This document shows positions 1 through 8,547 of a DNA stretch of 64,000 nucleotides, piece by piece. Made by a program: the position numbers and the translations under genes. The notes beneath the pieces are model-generated. The model worked only from the letters and a program-made list of their open reading frames with translations, was not told the origin of the DNA and did no database searches. Within the stretch, counting starts at the first letter, position 1, and every line of letters begins with the position of its first letter. The DNA lies in the NCBI GenBank assembly GCA_001314545.1, contig LIHN01000001.1, positions 774,180 to 838,179 of the forward strand, written 5' to 3'. Source of the stretch: Bacteroidetes bacterium HLUCCA01 (GTDB lineage Bacteria > Bacteroidota > Rhodothermia > Balneolales > HLUCCA01).

Positions 1-906
1 GGAAATGGTGGCAACAGAGGGCCGGGGCTGATAGACACCGCGCTCCAGGAATTCCGGCACCACATCATTGGCGTTGGTAGCGGCGATAAACTGTACATTG
101 GGCATGCCCAGATGGGCGGCCAGCACCCCGGCTGTGATATTCCCGAAATTCCCGCTGGGTACCACAAAGGTAATCTTACGGTGGGGCTGCTCCCGGGTCA
201 GCGAGGCCCAGGTATTCACATAATACACCATCTGAGGAATCAGCCGCGCGATGTTGATGGAGTTGGCGGAAGTCAGATTGTAGGACTCGGAAAGCTCGGC
301 ACTGGCAAAGACTTCCTTGACCATCCGCTGGCAGTCGTCGAAGGTGCCGTCAACCTGAATGGCCGTGATATTGTCACCCAGAGTAGCAAACTGCCGTTCC
401 TGCAGGGGACTGACTTTGTCTTTGGGGTAGAGAATAAAGGCCCTGACGCCCTCCACCCCATGAAATCCTTTCGCAACGGCGGCGCCGGTATCACCGGAGG
501 TGGCGGTAAGTACCGTGAGAGGGCGACCATTGGCCGAGACTTTGCACTCCGGCATAATACGGGCCATGAACCGGGCCCCGAAATCCTTGAACGCCAGGGT
601 CGGACCATGAAAAAGTTCCAGAACGCCGGTGCGGTCGTCAAGCGGTACCACCGGTGCGGGAAAATCGAAGGCTTCGGCGGCCAGCTGCTCCAGAAATCCC
701 GCCTCGAATTCATCGCCGATGAGCTCGTTAAATAAAACCGCGGCGATTTCAGGAAGGCTCTTACCGCGAAGGCCGGTCCAGAAGGAACCGGGCAGCTCAG
801 CGATACGGGTGGGCATGTACAGCCCGCCATCGGGCGCAAGTCCGCGCGAGACGGCCTGTTTAAAACTGGCTAGCGGCACCTGGCCGCGGGTACTGATGAA
901 TTTCAT
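1..906 (-). CDS. thrC: threonine synthase, C-terminal part beyond window
   Basis: Threonine synthase converts O-phosphohomoserine to threonine with pyridoxal phosphate, the last step of the pathway. About 302 N-terminal residues are visible and the frame runs off the left edge, so the gene is partial. The start at 906 gives MKFISTRGQVPLASF, the usual family N-terminus. The PLP motif HGPTLAFKDFGARF (about residues 100-113, Schiff-base Lys107) is present, followed by LTATSGDTGAAVA and SANSINIARLIPQ, all typical of the long thrC type. It follows thrB by 8 bp on the same strand, as third gene of the thrA-thrB-thrC operon. Identity is firm; nothing odd was seen. Confidence 0.95.
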   Translation of the reverse strand, partial: MKFISTRGQVPLASFKQAVSRGLAPDGGLYMPTRIAELPGSFWTGLRGKSLPEIAAVLFNELIGDEFEAGFLEQLAAEAFDFPAPVVPLDDRTGVLELFHGPTLAFKDFGARFMARIMPECKVSANGRPLTVLTATSGDTGAAVAKGFHGVEGVRAFILYPKDKVSPLQERQFATLGDNITAIQVDGTFDDCQRMVKEVFASAELSESYNLTSANSINIARLIPQMVYYVNTWASLTREQPHRKITFVVPSGNFGNITAGVLAAHLGMPNVQFIAATNANDVVPEFLERGVYQPRPSVATIS

Positions 907-914
907 GGATAGGT

Positions 915-1865
915 TTAACGCAGGGTAGGCCCTTGATGATTTACTTGTGACACATAGAGATCGGTATCGAGCTGATACGGTACAAACGCTTGCTGCATGG
1001 CCTGCCCGACGATGCGTGCGCTTGCTTCACCCCGGCACAGGGCAAAAATGGACGGACCGGAACCGGAGATACTACACCCGAGGGCACCGTTGGCCAGGGC
1101 CTCACCCTTCACGGCATCAAAGCCGGGGATCAGCAGGGAGCGGACCGGCTCAAAAATGATATCATCCAGCGAGCGACCAATAAGCTCATAGTCTTCCTTC
1201 ATCAGTCCGGTGATCAGTCCGGCCAGGTTGCTCCACTGCACCACGGCGTCGTCCAGCCGGATATTCTTTTTGAGCACTTTACGGGCATCTTCGGTAAGCA
1301 GCTCAATATGCGGATGCACCACAGCGCACCACAGGTCGGCAGGCACGTGCAGCTGCACCACATCCAGCGGCTTGTAGGAGCGCACCAGCACAAAGCCACC
1401 CAGCAGCGCCGGGGCTACGTTATCGGCATGGGCCGCGCCGCAGGCAATCTTCTCCGACTGCATGACGAAGGGCAGGAGTTCTTCGCGGGTGAAGGGCTCG
1501 CCCAGCAGGGCATTGGCGCCAACAACGGCCGCAACCGAACTGGCCGCCGAGGACCCGAGTCCGCTGCCCAGCGGCATCATTTTCTTAATCCGAATATCAA
1601 AACCTGCATCCGCACGGGCATCCCCTTTGGCACGCAGTGCATCCAGCAGGGTCAGAATCGCCACGCTGGCGGTATTTTTATGGGCTTCCAGCGGGAGACG
1701 ACCCTCATCGCCGGTAATTTCCGTTACACGCACCCCGGTACCGACCGTGGAAACGAGGGTGACCTCATCGCCGGGTTCATGGATGGCAAAGCCGAGGGAA
1801 TCGAATCCGCAGGCCACATTGGCCACCGTAGCAGATGCGAAAACAGTGATTTCGGATGGGTTCAT
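915..1865 (-). CDS. thrB: homoserine kinase
   Basis: A GHMP-family kinase of 316 residues that phosphorylates L-homoserine with ATP, supplying the substrate of the adjacent thrC. The N-terminal segment FASATVANVACGFDSLGFA (residues 9-27) and the ATP-binding loop PLGSGLGSSAASSVA (98-112) are diagnostic. A late glycine-rich motif (SISGSGPSIFALC) closes the fold. Length fits the family (about 300-320). The start at 1865 (MNPSEITVFASATVANV) matches homologues. It lies 78 bp after thrA and 8 bp before thrC, so the three are almost certainly co-transcribed. Confidence 0.95.
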   Translation of the reverse strand: MNPSEITVFASATVANVACGFDSLGFAIHEPGDEVTLVSTVGTGVRVTEITGDEGRLPLEAHKNTASVAILTLLDALRAKGDARADAGFDIRIKKMMPLGSGLGSSAASSVAAVVGANALLGEPFTREELLPFVMQSEKIACGAAHADNVAPALLGGFVLVRSYKPLDVVQLHVPADLWCAVVHPHIELLTEDARKVLKKNIRLDDAVVQWSNLAGLITGLMKEDYELIGRSLDDIIFEPVRSLLIPGFDAVKGEALANGALGCSISGSGPSIFALCRGEASARIVGQAMQQAFVPYQLDTDLYVSQVNHQGPTLR

Positions 1866-1943
1866 AAACGTTGGTGTAAGCTGCTGCGTACATCCTGCCG
1901 GATGCAGACAGGGTAAAGTACAAGGGACTGCGTCAAATCTGGA

Positions 1944-4388
1944 TTACGATACTTTAATAATGTCGGCCAGCACGCCGCTTGCCGTTACCTCGGGTCCGGC
2001 GCCCGGACCCATAATAACCAGGGGGCGATTGTCGTAACATGCCGAATTCACCATGACCAGGTTGTCACTGGCGCTCAGGGCATAGGCCGGATGTTCCGGA
2101 CCAACCTGCGTGAGTCGCACCTCTGCCCTGCCTTCATGCACCCGCGCGATGTACCGCAGCTTTTTGCCCCCGGCTTCAGCCTGACTGCGCATCGACTCCA
2201 TGTGCTCGTCTACCTGCGGGAGCATATTCATGAAGTCATCCACCGATTCGGGTTCAAAGTATTCCTCCGGCAGCAGCTTGTCTACGTGTACATCGCTGAG
2301 CTCCAGCTCGTGGCCGGCCTCCCGGGCCAGAATCAGAATCTTCCGGGCCACATCCATCCCGTTCAGATCGTCACGGGGATCCGGCTCGGTATAGCCCATT
2401 TCACGGGCTTTGATTACGATATCGCTGAATTTCATGCCGGCCTGATAGGTGTTCAGCAGGTAGCTGATGGTACCGGATAGGACCCCTTCAATGCGGCTGA
2501 CCGGGTCGCCGGCCCCCACAAAATCGCGTACCGTACGGATGACCGGCAGACCGGCCCCTACGTTGGTTTCGTACAGATACCGGGCGTTGTTTGCACCGGC
2601 CGCCTGATGCAGGGCCCGGTAGTACCCGTAGGCTCCGGAGGCCGCCTTCTTGTTGGCCGTCACCACCGAAATACTGCTCTCCAGCACATCCAGATAGGCG
2701 TTGCTTACATCCTGATTGCTGGTACAGTCTACCAGCACGCTGTTGGGCAGGTTCAGCGAGCGCATGTGGTCCAGAAACGTCTGCAGATCCATGGCTCCGC
2801 CGCTGGTATTGAGCTTGTCTTTCCAGCCGTTATGGGCCATTCCGCCCAGATCGAAATACATTTTACGGGAATTGGCCACCCCGATGACACGCACATCCAG
2901 CTGCCGGTCCGAGCCCAGTTGCTGGCGCTGCCGTCCGATCATGTCGATGAGGGTGGTACCGATAAGACCGGCACCGATGACAAATACATTCAGGGTTTTC
3001 AGTCCGGCCAGGAAGAAGGCATCGTGGATGGCACTCAGGGCCTTTTTCTCGTCATCCTGATGAATGACCATGGAAATATTCAGCTCCGAGGAGCCCTGGG
3101 CAATGGCCGCGATGTTCACGCCGTTCTGTCCCAGCGCCTGAAACACCTTCCCGGCAATACCCGGGGTGGCACGCATGTTCTCGCCCACCACGGCAATGAC
3201 ACATAGTCCCGACTCAATGCTGATTTCACTGATGCGGCGCTGGTCCATCTCCCGGGCAAATTCCTCGGCAAGCAGGGTCTGCGCACGGGGCGCATCCTCC
3301 GGTCGGACCGCAAAACAAACCGAATACTCCGATGAAGCCTGGGAAATCAGAATCACATTGATCTGATTACGGGCCATGGTGCCGAAAATTCGCTGGGCTA
3401 CCCCGGCAACGCCCACCATGCCTGTGCCCTGCAGACGGATGAGCGAGACATCATCGATGGAGGAAATGCCGCGGATGGCATACCGGCCCGGATCGGCATC
3501 GGCCGAGATGAGCGTTCCGTTGCCGGAGGGGTTAAAGGTATTTTTGATGCGGATGGGGATGCGGCGCGACATCAGAGGCTGGATGGTCGGCGGATAGATG
3601 ACTTTGGCCCCGAAATGCGACATCTCCATGGCTTCTTCGTAGGTAATGGCCTCCACCGGAAAAGCGCGGGTGACCTTGCGCGGATCCGCCGTGAGCACCC
3701 CGTCTACATCGGTCCATATCTGTACTTCATCGGCCTGCAGGGCCGCCCCGAGCAGCGAAGCCGTGTAGTCCGAGCCGCCCCGACCCAGGGTAGTGGTTTC
3801 ATCGTTCATGGTAGCGGCGATGAAACCGGTGACCACCTGCAGCAGGGGATGATCCCTGAAATAATCCTGAACGGCGGTGTTGGTTTCCTCCTGAAGTACG
3901 GTTGCATTGCCAAATCCGGCGTCGGTGCGGATCACCTTACGGGCATCCAGAAATTCACAGTCGAACCCGGCGCTGACCAGGGCCCGGGAAATAATCAGGC
4001 CGGACAGGCGCTCGCCGAAACTCAGGATGAAATCCCGGGAGCGCGGTGAAAGCTCTTTAATCAGGAATACCCCCTGGAGGATGTCGTCAAGGTCGTTGAG
4101 CAGCATCTTGATCACCGCCATGGTGTTGCTCTGATGGTGAATGTCGATGAGGGCACGGACCGCGTCAAGATGCCGGTTTTCGATGGTCTTGAGATAGTCG
4201 GTGTAGTCCGACTTACCGGCGGCGGCCAGGTTGGCGGTTTCGATGAGCTGGTCTGTGACACCCTGGAAGGCTGAAAATACCACAGCCCGCACCTGGTCCT
4301 GTACAGCGCGTTCCGAAACGAGGTTGATAATGGATTTGATGCGATCGGGCGTACCGACCGATGATCCGCCGAATTTGTATACCTTCAT
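1944..4388 (-). CDS. thrA: bifunctional aspartokinase / homoserine dehydrogenase
   Basis: This 814-residue fusion catalyses the first and third steps of threonine synthesis: aspartate phosphorylation and NAD(P)H-dependent reduction of aspartate semialdehyde. The aspartokinase domain starts with KVYKFGGSSVG (2-12) and contains FGERLSG (124-130) and LGRGGSDYTASLL (201-213). Two ACT regulatory segments follow, at about 315-455 (for example NVILISQASSEYSVCF, and QNGVNIAAIAQGSSELNIS). The homoserine dehydrogenase Rossmann motif VIGAGLIGTTL is at 470-480. Feedback inhibition by threonine through the ACT pair is known for the family and inferred here. It is the first gene of the operon. An 18-nt inverted repeat (4415-4432, CCGGGT/ACCCGG) lies about 30 nt before the start, but no convincing attenuator was found. 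Confidence 0.96.
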   Translation of the reverse strand: MKVYKFGGSSVGTPDRIKSIINLVSERAVQDQVRAVVFSAFQGVTDQLIETANLAAAGKSDYTDYLKTIENRHLDAVRALIDIHHQSNTMAVIKMLLNDLDDILQGVFLIKELSPRSRDFILSFGERLSGLIISRALVSAGFDCEFLDARKVIRTDAGFGNATVLQEETNTAVQDYFRDHPLLQVVTGFIAATMNDETTTLGRGGSDYTASLLGAALQADEVQIWTDVDGVLTADPRKVTRAFPVEAITYEEAMEMSHFGAKVIYPPTIQPLMSRRIPIRIKNTFNPSGNGTLISADADPGRYAIRGISSIDDVSLIRLQGTGMVGVAGVAQRIFGTMARNQINVILISQASSEYSVCFAVRPEDAPRAQTLLAEEFAREMDQRRISEISIESGLCVIAVVGENMRATPGIAGKVFQALGQNGVNIAAIAQGSSELNISMVIHQDDEKKALSAIHDAFFLAGLKTLNVFVIGAGLIGTTLIDMIGRQRQQLGSDRQLDVRVIGVANSRKMYFDLGGMAHNGWKDKLNTSGGAMDLQTFLDHMRSLNLPNSVLVDCTSNQDVSNAYLDVLESSISVVTANKKAASGAYGYYRALHQAAGANNARYLYETNVGAGLPVIRTVRDFVGAGDPVSRIEGVLSGTISYLLNTYQAGMKFSDIVIKAREMGYTEPDPRDDLNGMDVARKILILAREAGHELELSDVHVDKLLPEEYFEPESVDDFMNMLPQVDEHMESMRSQAEAGGKKLRYIARVHEGRAEVRLTQVGPEHPAYALSASDNLVMVNSACYDNRPLVIMGPGAGPEVTASGVLADIIKVS

Positions 4389-4679
4389 ACTGTCTGTTTT
4401 CCCTAACCGGTTATCCGGGTGCGTTGACCCGGGGTTCGTGATCGTGTGCTGAAACCCGGCTGCCGTGGCCGGCCTGCTGTACTGCAGCAGCCGGGGCGCA
4501 GACGGCCGTCAGCATGCTCAGTCCGGCAAGATAACGAAACTGTCAGAAAGGTACAGCGGGAATCCGTCGCTTTGATGCGGGGTACGAGGCAGAAAATACG
4601 TCCGACCTGCTGCGCGACCAGCCATCAGAGGGGTTGCGCACTGCTCTCCCACAAAAGCCGCCCGGCGTGCGAAGCCGAA
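4389..4679. other. gap between thrA and the DUF481 gene
   Basis: This 291-bp GC-rich stretch holds the thrA leader. The only structure seen is the inverted repeat at 4415-4432. A 34-codon minus-strand ORF can be drawn in the leader but has no run of Thr or Ile codons, so it is not called an attenuator peptide. No TAnnTTTG box is obvious. Confidence 0.4.
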
Positions 4680-5462
4680 TCAGAATCGATACCGCAGTCC
4701 GGTGGTGTAGCTCAGGTCAAACCGCCCGACACCCGCCGGAGGCTCGTTATCCAGACGGTAGCTCAATGAAAACAGCATGGAGATGCTGCCATACAGGCGC
4801 GTTTCCAGGTTTACGTCGGCCAGATAGCGGTAGTCTGAGGTGGCGTCGGGCACGAATTGCAGATACTGAACGGCCGACAGGTAAAAGGCCTCCCCTTTCC
4901 CCAGGGTCACACTCAGGTAGTTGGTACTGCGGGTCAGGTTGGTCACAAAACGGTCAAGTCGCGTAGTTGCATCGATGACCTCCCGTTCGGCCATGGCCGC
5001 AACGCCCAGAAACGTACGGAATCGCCAGTCGGACTGCGCATTTTCCACATCCACCGCGGTTATTCGCACCCCGCCGCCGATGAGCTTGCGATCTTTGAGT
5101 CGGATAAATTCATTTTGTTGCTGCTGCACGAAGGCTTCTACGGCCAGCCGGGGTTTCCACTGCCAGGTATTCCGTAAGGCGATGAAGGCTTCGTTTTTTA
5201 TAGCTTCAGCATCCTCGTAACCGTATTCATAGTTATAGACAATGAACATTCGGTTAGTGGGTCGGAGGTAGTCCAGCCGACCCTCCATTGCAATTTCATA
5301 GACCGAGGTATTCCCGGCATCAACATTGCCTGTGAGACTGAAAGCCCCCTGAAATCCGGTACGGTCGCCCGCCACGCGCATGGCCTCGGTGTTGACCTGG
5401 GCAACGCCGGGTACCGGAGTCAGGACTAAAAGCAGCAGGAGATAGACAAATCGAAGCAGCAC
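4680..5462 (-). CDS. DUF481 family putative outer-membrane beta-barrel protein
   Basis: A 260-residue exported protein. Residues 1-21 form a Sec signal peptide ending GVAQ. The mature part alternates hydrophobic and polar residues in short strands, contains a central segment FVQQQQNEFIRLKDRKLIGGG typical of DUF481 (YdiY-like) proteins, and ends in an aromatic residue (LRYRF), as expected of an outer-membrane barrel recognised by BAM. The molecular function of DUF481 proteins is not established; some are described as salt-induced. It stands alone on the minus strand, with a degenerate tandem-repeat array upstream. The family call is fairly secure, the function unknown. Confidence 0.8.
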   Translation of the reverse strand: MLLRFVYLLLLLVLTPVPGVAQVNTEAMRVAGDRTGFQGAFSLTGNVDAGNTSVYEIAMEGRLDYLRPTNRMFIVYNYEYGYEDAEAIKNEAFIALRNTWQWKPRLAVEAFVQQQQNEFIRLKDRKLIGGGVRITAVDVENAQSDWRFRTFLGVAAMAEREVIDATTRLDRFVTNLTRSTNYLSVTLGKGEAFYLSAVQYLQFVPDATSDYRYLADVNLETRLYGSISMLFSLSYRLDNEPPAGVGRFDLSYTTGLRYRF

Positions 5463-5500
5463 GGCAGTATGCAGAAGGTTACAGTTTATAATCAGGACAT

Positions 5501-5664
5501 CGGTTCTCGGCAGCGTACCAGTTTCCAGCAGGGCATCGGTTCTTAACCAAGATACCAGTTTCCGTCAGGATATCGGTTCTCGGCCAGAGTATCGGTACTA
5601 GGCCATGCACCCGTTCTCGGCCAGGCATTCATTTCCAGCCAAGTACCGGTACTCAGTCAGGCGT
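5501..5664. repeat. degenerate 18-19 bp tandem repeat, about nine units
   Basis: Units begin at about 5501, 5519, 5537, 5556, 5574, 5593, 5611, 5630 and 5647. Each is a variant of cggttctcggccagg(c/t)at; some carry cagtttcc in place of cggttct. Spacing is 17-19 bp. The array fills the space between the DUF481 gene start and the tRNA terminator. The units are diverged from each other, so the array is old. No conserved reading frame runs through it. Confidence 0.7.
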
Positions 5665-5670
5665 CGGCGC

Positions 5671-5704
5671 AAAAAAAAGGCGGCCCTGAATATTCAGAGC
5701 CGCC
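5671..5704 (-). terminator. intrinsic terminator of the tRNA-Gly gene
   Basis: On the minus strand, GGCGGCTCTGAA pairs with TTCAGGGCCGCC and is followed by eight T (the A run at 5671-5678). It begins 19 bp after the tRNA CCA end, so it terminates the tRNA transcript. Confidence 0.88.
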
Positions 5705-5722
5705 AACGCAAATGGAGGTACT

Positions 5723-5798
<76 letters not shown>

Positions 5799-5808
5799 AT
5801 GAGAGCAT

Positions 5809-5840
5809 CAAATATACGCAGGCAGGTGTTCACATGTCAA
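5809..5840 (-). promoter_or_regulatory. promoter of tRNA-Gly
   Basis: On the minus strand TTGACA (5840-5835), an 18-nt spacer and TATATTTG (5816-5809) match the Bacteroidota housekeeping pattern with a TAnnTTTG -7 box. It ends 10 bp before the mature tRNA. The groES promoter in this window has the same boxes and spacing. Confidence 0.82.
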
Positions 5841-6022
5841 GTCCTTTTCAGATTAACTGTGGAAATGGCCCAGCCTGCAAACCATCGGCCAACCGGCGCC
5901 GGTCTCGCACTTCCACGAAAACCTGGCAGCCGGCACGTTACCCGGGACAACACGCACGAGCTGTAACCGGGCCCGAAGCAGCAGCATCCTGCACATCATT
6001 ACGGACGCCGACAGTCGAGTCC

Positions 6023-7840
6023 TCAGCGCGTACGGTATTTGGTCACCCGACCGCCGCGGAAGGCATACACCGCCGTTCCGTCGGCCGCAATCAGCAGTCC
6101 GCTGCGTCGTGATGCCCCCCGAACTGACGACAACAACGTTCCGTTTCGGTCAAAGGTGTGCACCGGCGAATCTTTGATTTCCGGGAAGTTGAATGCCATC
6201 ACCACCGACCCGAAATCATACACCCGGTTGGCACCCGGCGCGATGCTCTCGGCCAGCAAGGCCCCGTCGCGCATGCTCATCACGGCCAGGCCGCGATTGC
6301 CCAGTAAAAACACCTTATCATCAATCTGACGAACGTCTTCCAGCCTTCCAATCGACTCCGGCGCGGCGTACTCGTTCCAAACCTCGCCGTCGAAGGGATT
6401 CAACACCAGCAACCGCCGGCCGGATACCACCCAGACGGCCTCCTCGTGCCACATGAACGGAACCGTAACCCCGCCCCGACCCAGGTCTATCTTCCAGAGC
6501 TGCTCTCCGGTATCGCGGTGCAGTCCCGCAACCCCCTCACGCGAGCCGTTTTCATCGAAGCCGGCAATCAGCCGGTCGCCAATCAACAGCATATCCACCA
6601 CGCGGTTATTGTTGCTGAGTTTACCGGTCTCCCAGAGTCGCTCTCCCGTACTCAGGTCAAAGGCTTCCATCTCCACATCAATGCCGCTGAGGCGCACATT
6701 TCCGTGTTTCACCCGATAAACCACCTCTCCGTCGGTTACCGGAAAGGCAAAAAAGTTCATTATCTGCGCTTCCGGCGCAATCAGATCCAGGGCGCGGTCG
6801 GCGCCGGTGGTGGTACGGATGACTTCCTCGCCGGTGTTCACATCGTACACTTCGAGATTCAGAAAATTCAGCACGATGAAATCATCCATCAGCCGGATGT
6901 CAATTTCCCGGTCTTCCCACTGACCGAAACCGTTGACTTTGTGGCGGATGTCGCCGTTGTACCGACGTTTCCAGACCACATCGCCGGTATCGGCGGAGAG
7001 TCGGGCGAGCTCCTTGACAAACTGAAATCCTTCGACCTGCAGGGCGCCGGTGTCGCTGTTGACAAAAATAACGCTGTGTGTAGGCTCGTGGTACAGCAGC
7101 GCCGCCACACCGCCCTTGAGCTCATCGTTGGTCCACAGGGTTTCTCCGGTCTCCAGACTGACCATGGCCAGCCCGTCGGTTGACTGAATCAGCAACGCAT
7201 TAAGCTCCGGCACCAGGGTGGTTACCTCCTCCAGGTACACCTCGGGAAAGGCGATCTGCGAGGCTACATCCGAAGCAGCGGCTCCTTCCGCCGTGGACGA
7301 AACTCCGAGTCCGAAGGCCAGGGCCCGGGCGGTGAGCTGATAGCGTTCGTGGCTCCATCGGATGGATTCATTTACCCAGAGCGTCTCCCCGGTTGCCAGG
7401 TCGATCAGCGAAATGGACTCATCGCGCCGACCATAATTGAACTCGAGTACGGCATGCAGGTAGGGTACATAGATGAAATTCACTTTCTCCTGATTGATCC
7501 GCTCCTCACCGCGGGAGGTCTCGGTGTAGGTGGCCCAGAACGACTCCCGGTCTGAGGAGATGCGGGCAACGCCGCCGGCGGCATCTACGGCCTCGAAACC
7601 GCGGGGTGATATCAGGGCGATGGACTGTCCGTCATCGGAAAGGTAGGCCTGGTTGAAAAAGTCGTCATCGGCCGCATAGCGGAACACGTGGGTCCATTCT
7701 TCAGCAGCCGTGGTTTCGACGGCGGGCAGGGATGAACCGCAGGCGGCAAGCACGGCCAGGGGCAGCAGGGCGAGCAGCAGGGACGTGAACGGGGTACAGG
7801 TGCGTGGTGCACGAGGTGAGGCAGTACGTACGTGAAGCAT
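6023..7840 (-). CDS. PQQ-like beta-propeller lipoprotein
   Basis: A 605-residue lipoprotein. A basic, hydrophobic leader ends in the lipobox LAAC (Cys34). The rest is a PQQ-like beta-propeller with repeated blades carrying the motif TGE-x-LW: TGETLWVNES, TGETLWTNDE, TGDVVWKRRY, TGERLWETGK and TGEQLWKIDL. Such propellers serve as ligand or protein-interaction scaffolds (BamB is one). The spacing here does not prove a BamB role, and no dehydrogenase cofactor residues are evident. It is a single gene; upstream lie a palindrome at 7916-7934 and a hairpin-rich leader. The start at 7840 gives a plausible but long n-region; a start at a downstream codon cannot be excluded. Confidence 0.85.
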   Translation of the reverse strand: MLHVRTASPRAPRTCTPFTSLLLALLPLAVLAACGSSLPAVETTAAEEWTHVFRYAADDDFFNQAYLSDDGQSIALISPRGFEAVDAAGGVARISSDRESFWATYTETSRGEERINQEKVNFIYVPYLHAVLEFNYGRRDESISLIDLATGETLWVNESIRWSHERYQLTARALAFGLGVSSTAEGAAASDVASQIAFPEVYLEEVTTLVPELNALLIQSTDGLAMVSLETGETLWTNDELKGGVAALLYHEPTHSVIFVNSDTGALQVEGFQFVKELARLSADTGDVVWKRRYNGDIRHKVNGFGQWEDREIDIRLMDDFIVLNFLNLEVYDVNTGEEVIRTTTGADRALDLIAPEAQIMNFFAFPVTDGEVVYRVKHGNVRLSGIDVEMEAFDLSTGERLWETGKLSNNNRVVDMLLIGDRLIAGFDENGSREGVAGLHRDTGEQLWKIDLGRGGVTVPFMWHEEAVWVVSGRRLLVLNPFDGEVWNEYAAPESIGRLEDVRQIDDKVFLLGNRGLAVMSMRDGALLAESIAPGANRVYDFGSVVMAFNFPEIKDSPVHTFDRNGTLLSSVRGASRRSGLLIAADGTAVYAFRGGRVTKYRTR

Positions 7841-8100
7841 GGCAGGTGAATTAGTGGTTACGATGAGCTACGTTGAAAAGACAATGGTTCCGGTGAGGAC
7901 AACCTACACAATTTTAAGCGCAAATCATGCGCTTCGTACGACACCTTTTTTAAAAAAGCGGCTTTTCCGAAAGTTTTTTTTCAAAAAAAACACATCGCCT
8001 AATCTATTGTTTTTACTGACTATGAGGGTTGTCTGAAAAAACAATTTAATTTTTTTTGTCACAAATGCCCCCTGAAACACTCTATTAGGTAAATACCCCC
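7841..8100. other. AT-rich leader of the PQQ-propeller gene
   Basis: About 260 bp with homopolymer A/T runs (7975-8060), in contrast to the GC-rich surroundings. It contains the palindrome annotated separately. No ORF worth calling was seen. Confidence 0.5.
7916..7934. promoter_or_regulatory. 7-bp inverted repeat upstream of the PQQ-propeller gene
   Basis: AAGCGCA-5-TGCGCTT is a perfect dyad about 75 bp before the start at 7840. It could be an operator or a leader hairpin; nothing more can be said from sequence. Confidence 0.4.
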
Positions 8101-8331
8101 AAAAAAGGCATGGGTGCTTATCTCCCCTCTCATCCGTCCCCCAAACAGGATGCCATGCCTTTCTATTGTGACGAAAGCGCCGGTACCAGTACCCCCAAGC
8201 TGGTGCCGGTTGCTGTCACAGTGTTTGTGGAACAGGCACGCCATTACGATGGTGTTCCGATGCTCCCACCGAAGCATACAAGTCGGGCATGCAGACGGCG
8301 GCAGGGAAACAATTACCCCGGTTTTTTTTGA
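8101..8331. ncRNA. candidate structured RNA, strand uncertain
   Basis: Stable inverted repeats lie end to end: AAAGGCATG (8104-8112) with CATGCCTTT (8154-8162); TGTGAC (8167-8172) with GTCACA (8215-8220), enclosing CCGGTACCAG/CTGGTGCCGG; and GGAACA (8229-8234) with TGTTCC (8253-8258), enclosing CCAT-TACG-ATGG. The plus strand ends in GGG...CCCCGG followed by eight T (to about 8330). The minus strand ends in a GGCATGG/CCATGCC stem followed by six T (8106-8101). Either strand could therefore make a terminated RNA of about 230 nt. On the minus strand it would be a leader or attenuator of the PQQ-propeller gene. I recognise no known family. Confidence 0.35.
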
Positions 8332-8332
8332 G

Positions 8333-8485
8333 CCTGGCGACGGACGGACACGGGTGACTTGACTTGACCCGAAGTTCGTTGGCCCGTATCGACCTGGCGC
8401 CGGACGGCCACGGGTGAACCCGACTTGACCCGAAGTTCGTTGGCCCGTATCCACCTGGCGCCGGACGGCCACGGGTGACCTGACA
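8333..8485. repeat. 60-61 bp direct repeat, about 2.5 copies
   Basis: Units start at 8333, 8393 and 8454 with cctggcgccggacggcca; the last copy is cut after about 30 bp. The third copy abuts the terminator at 8487. Copies differ by a few substitutions and one indel. The array lies between the structured RNA candidate and the micro-protein terminator. Confidence 0.8.
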
Positions 8486-8486
8486 T

Positions 8487-8521
8487 AAAAAAAGGCGGTC
8501 GACCAAAGCCGACCACCTTTT
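8487..8521 (-). terminator. terminator after the micro-protein gene
   Basis: Stem ggcggtcg/cgaccacc around 8494-8517 with A/T runs on both sides (seven A at 8487-8493, four T at 8518-8521). On the minus strand it ends the transcript of the 8548-8739 gene, 27 bp past its stop. The weaker T run on the plus side could also act on plus transcripts. Confidence 0.8.
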
Positions 8522-8547
8522 CATTGGCAATGTTTCCGGGATGTAGG

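Noticed and set aside
4433-4545. Threonine attenuator leader peptide before thrA
   Set aside because: A 34-codon ORF exists but has no cluster of Thr or Ile codons, and no terminator with a T run lies between it and thrA.
8059-8472. Minus-strand ORFs of 100-137 codons over the 60-bp repeat
   Set aside because: Several frames stay open at once across the repeat and hairpins, a composition effect. None has a motif.
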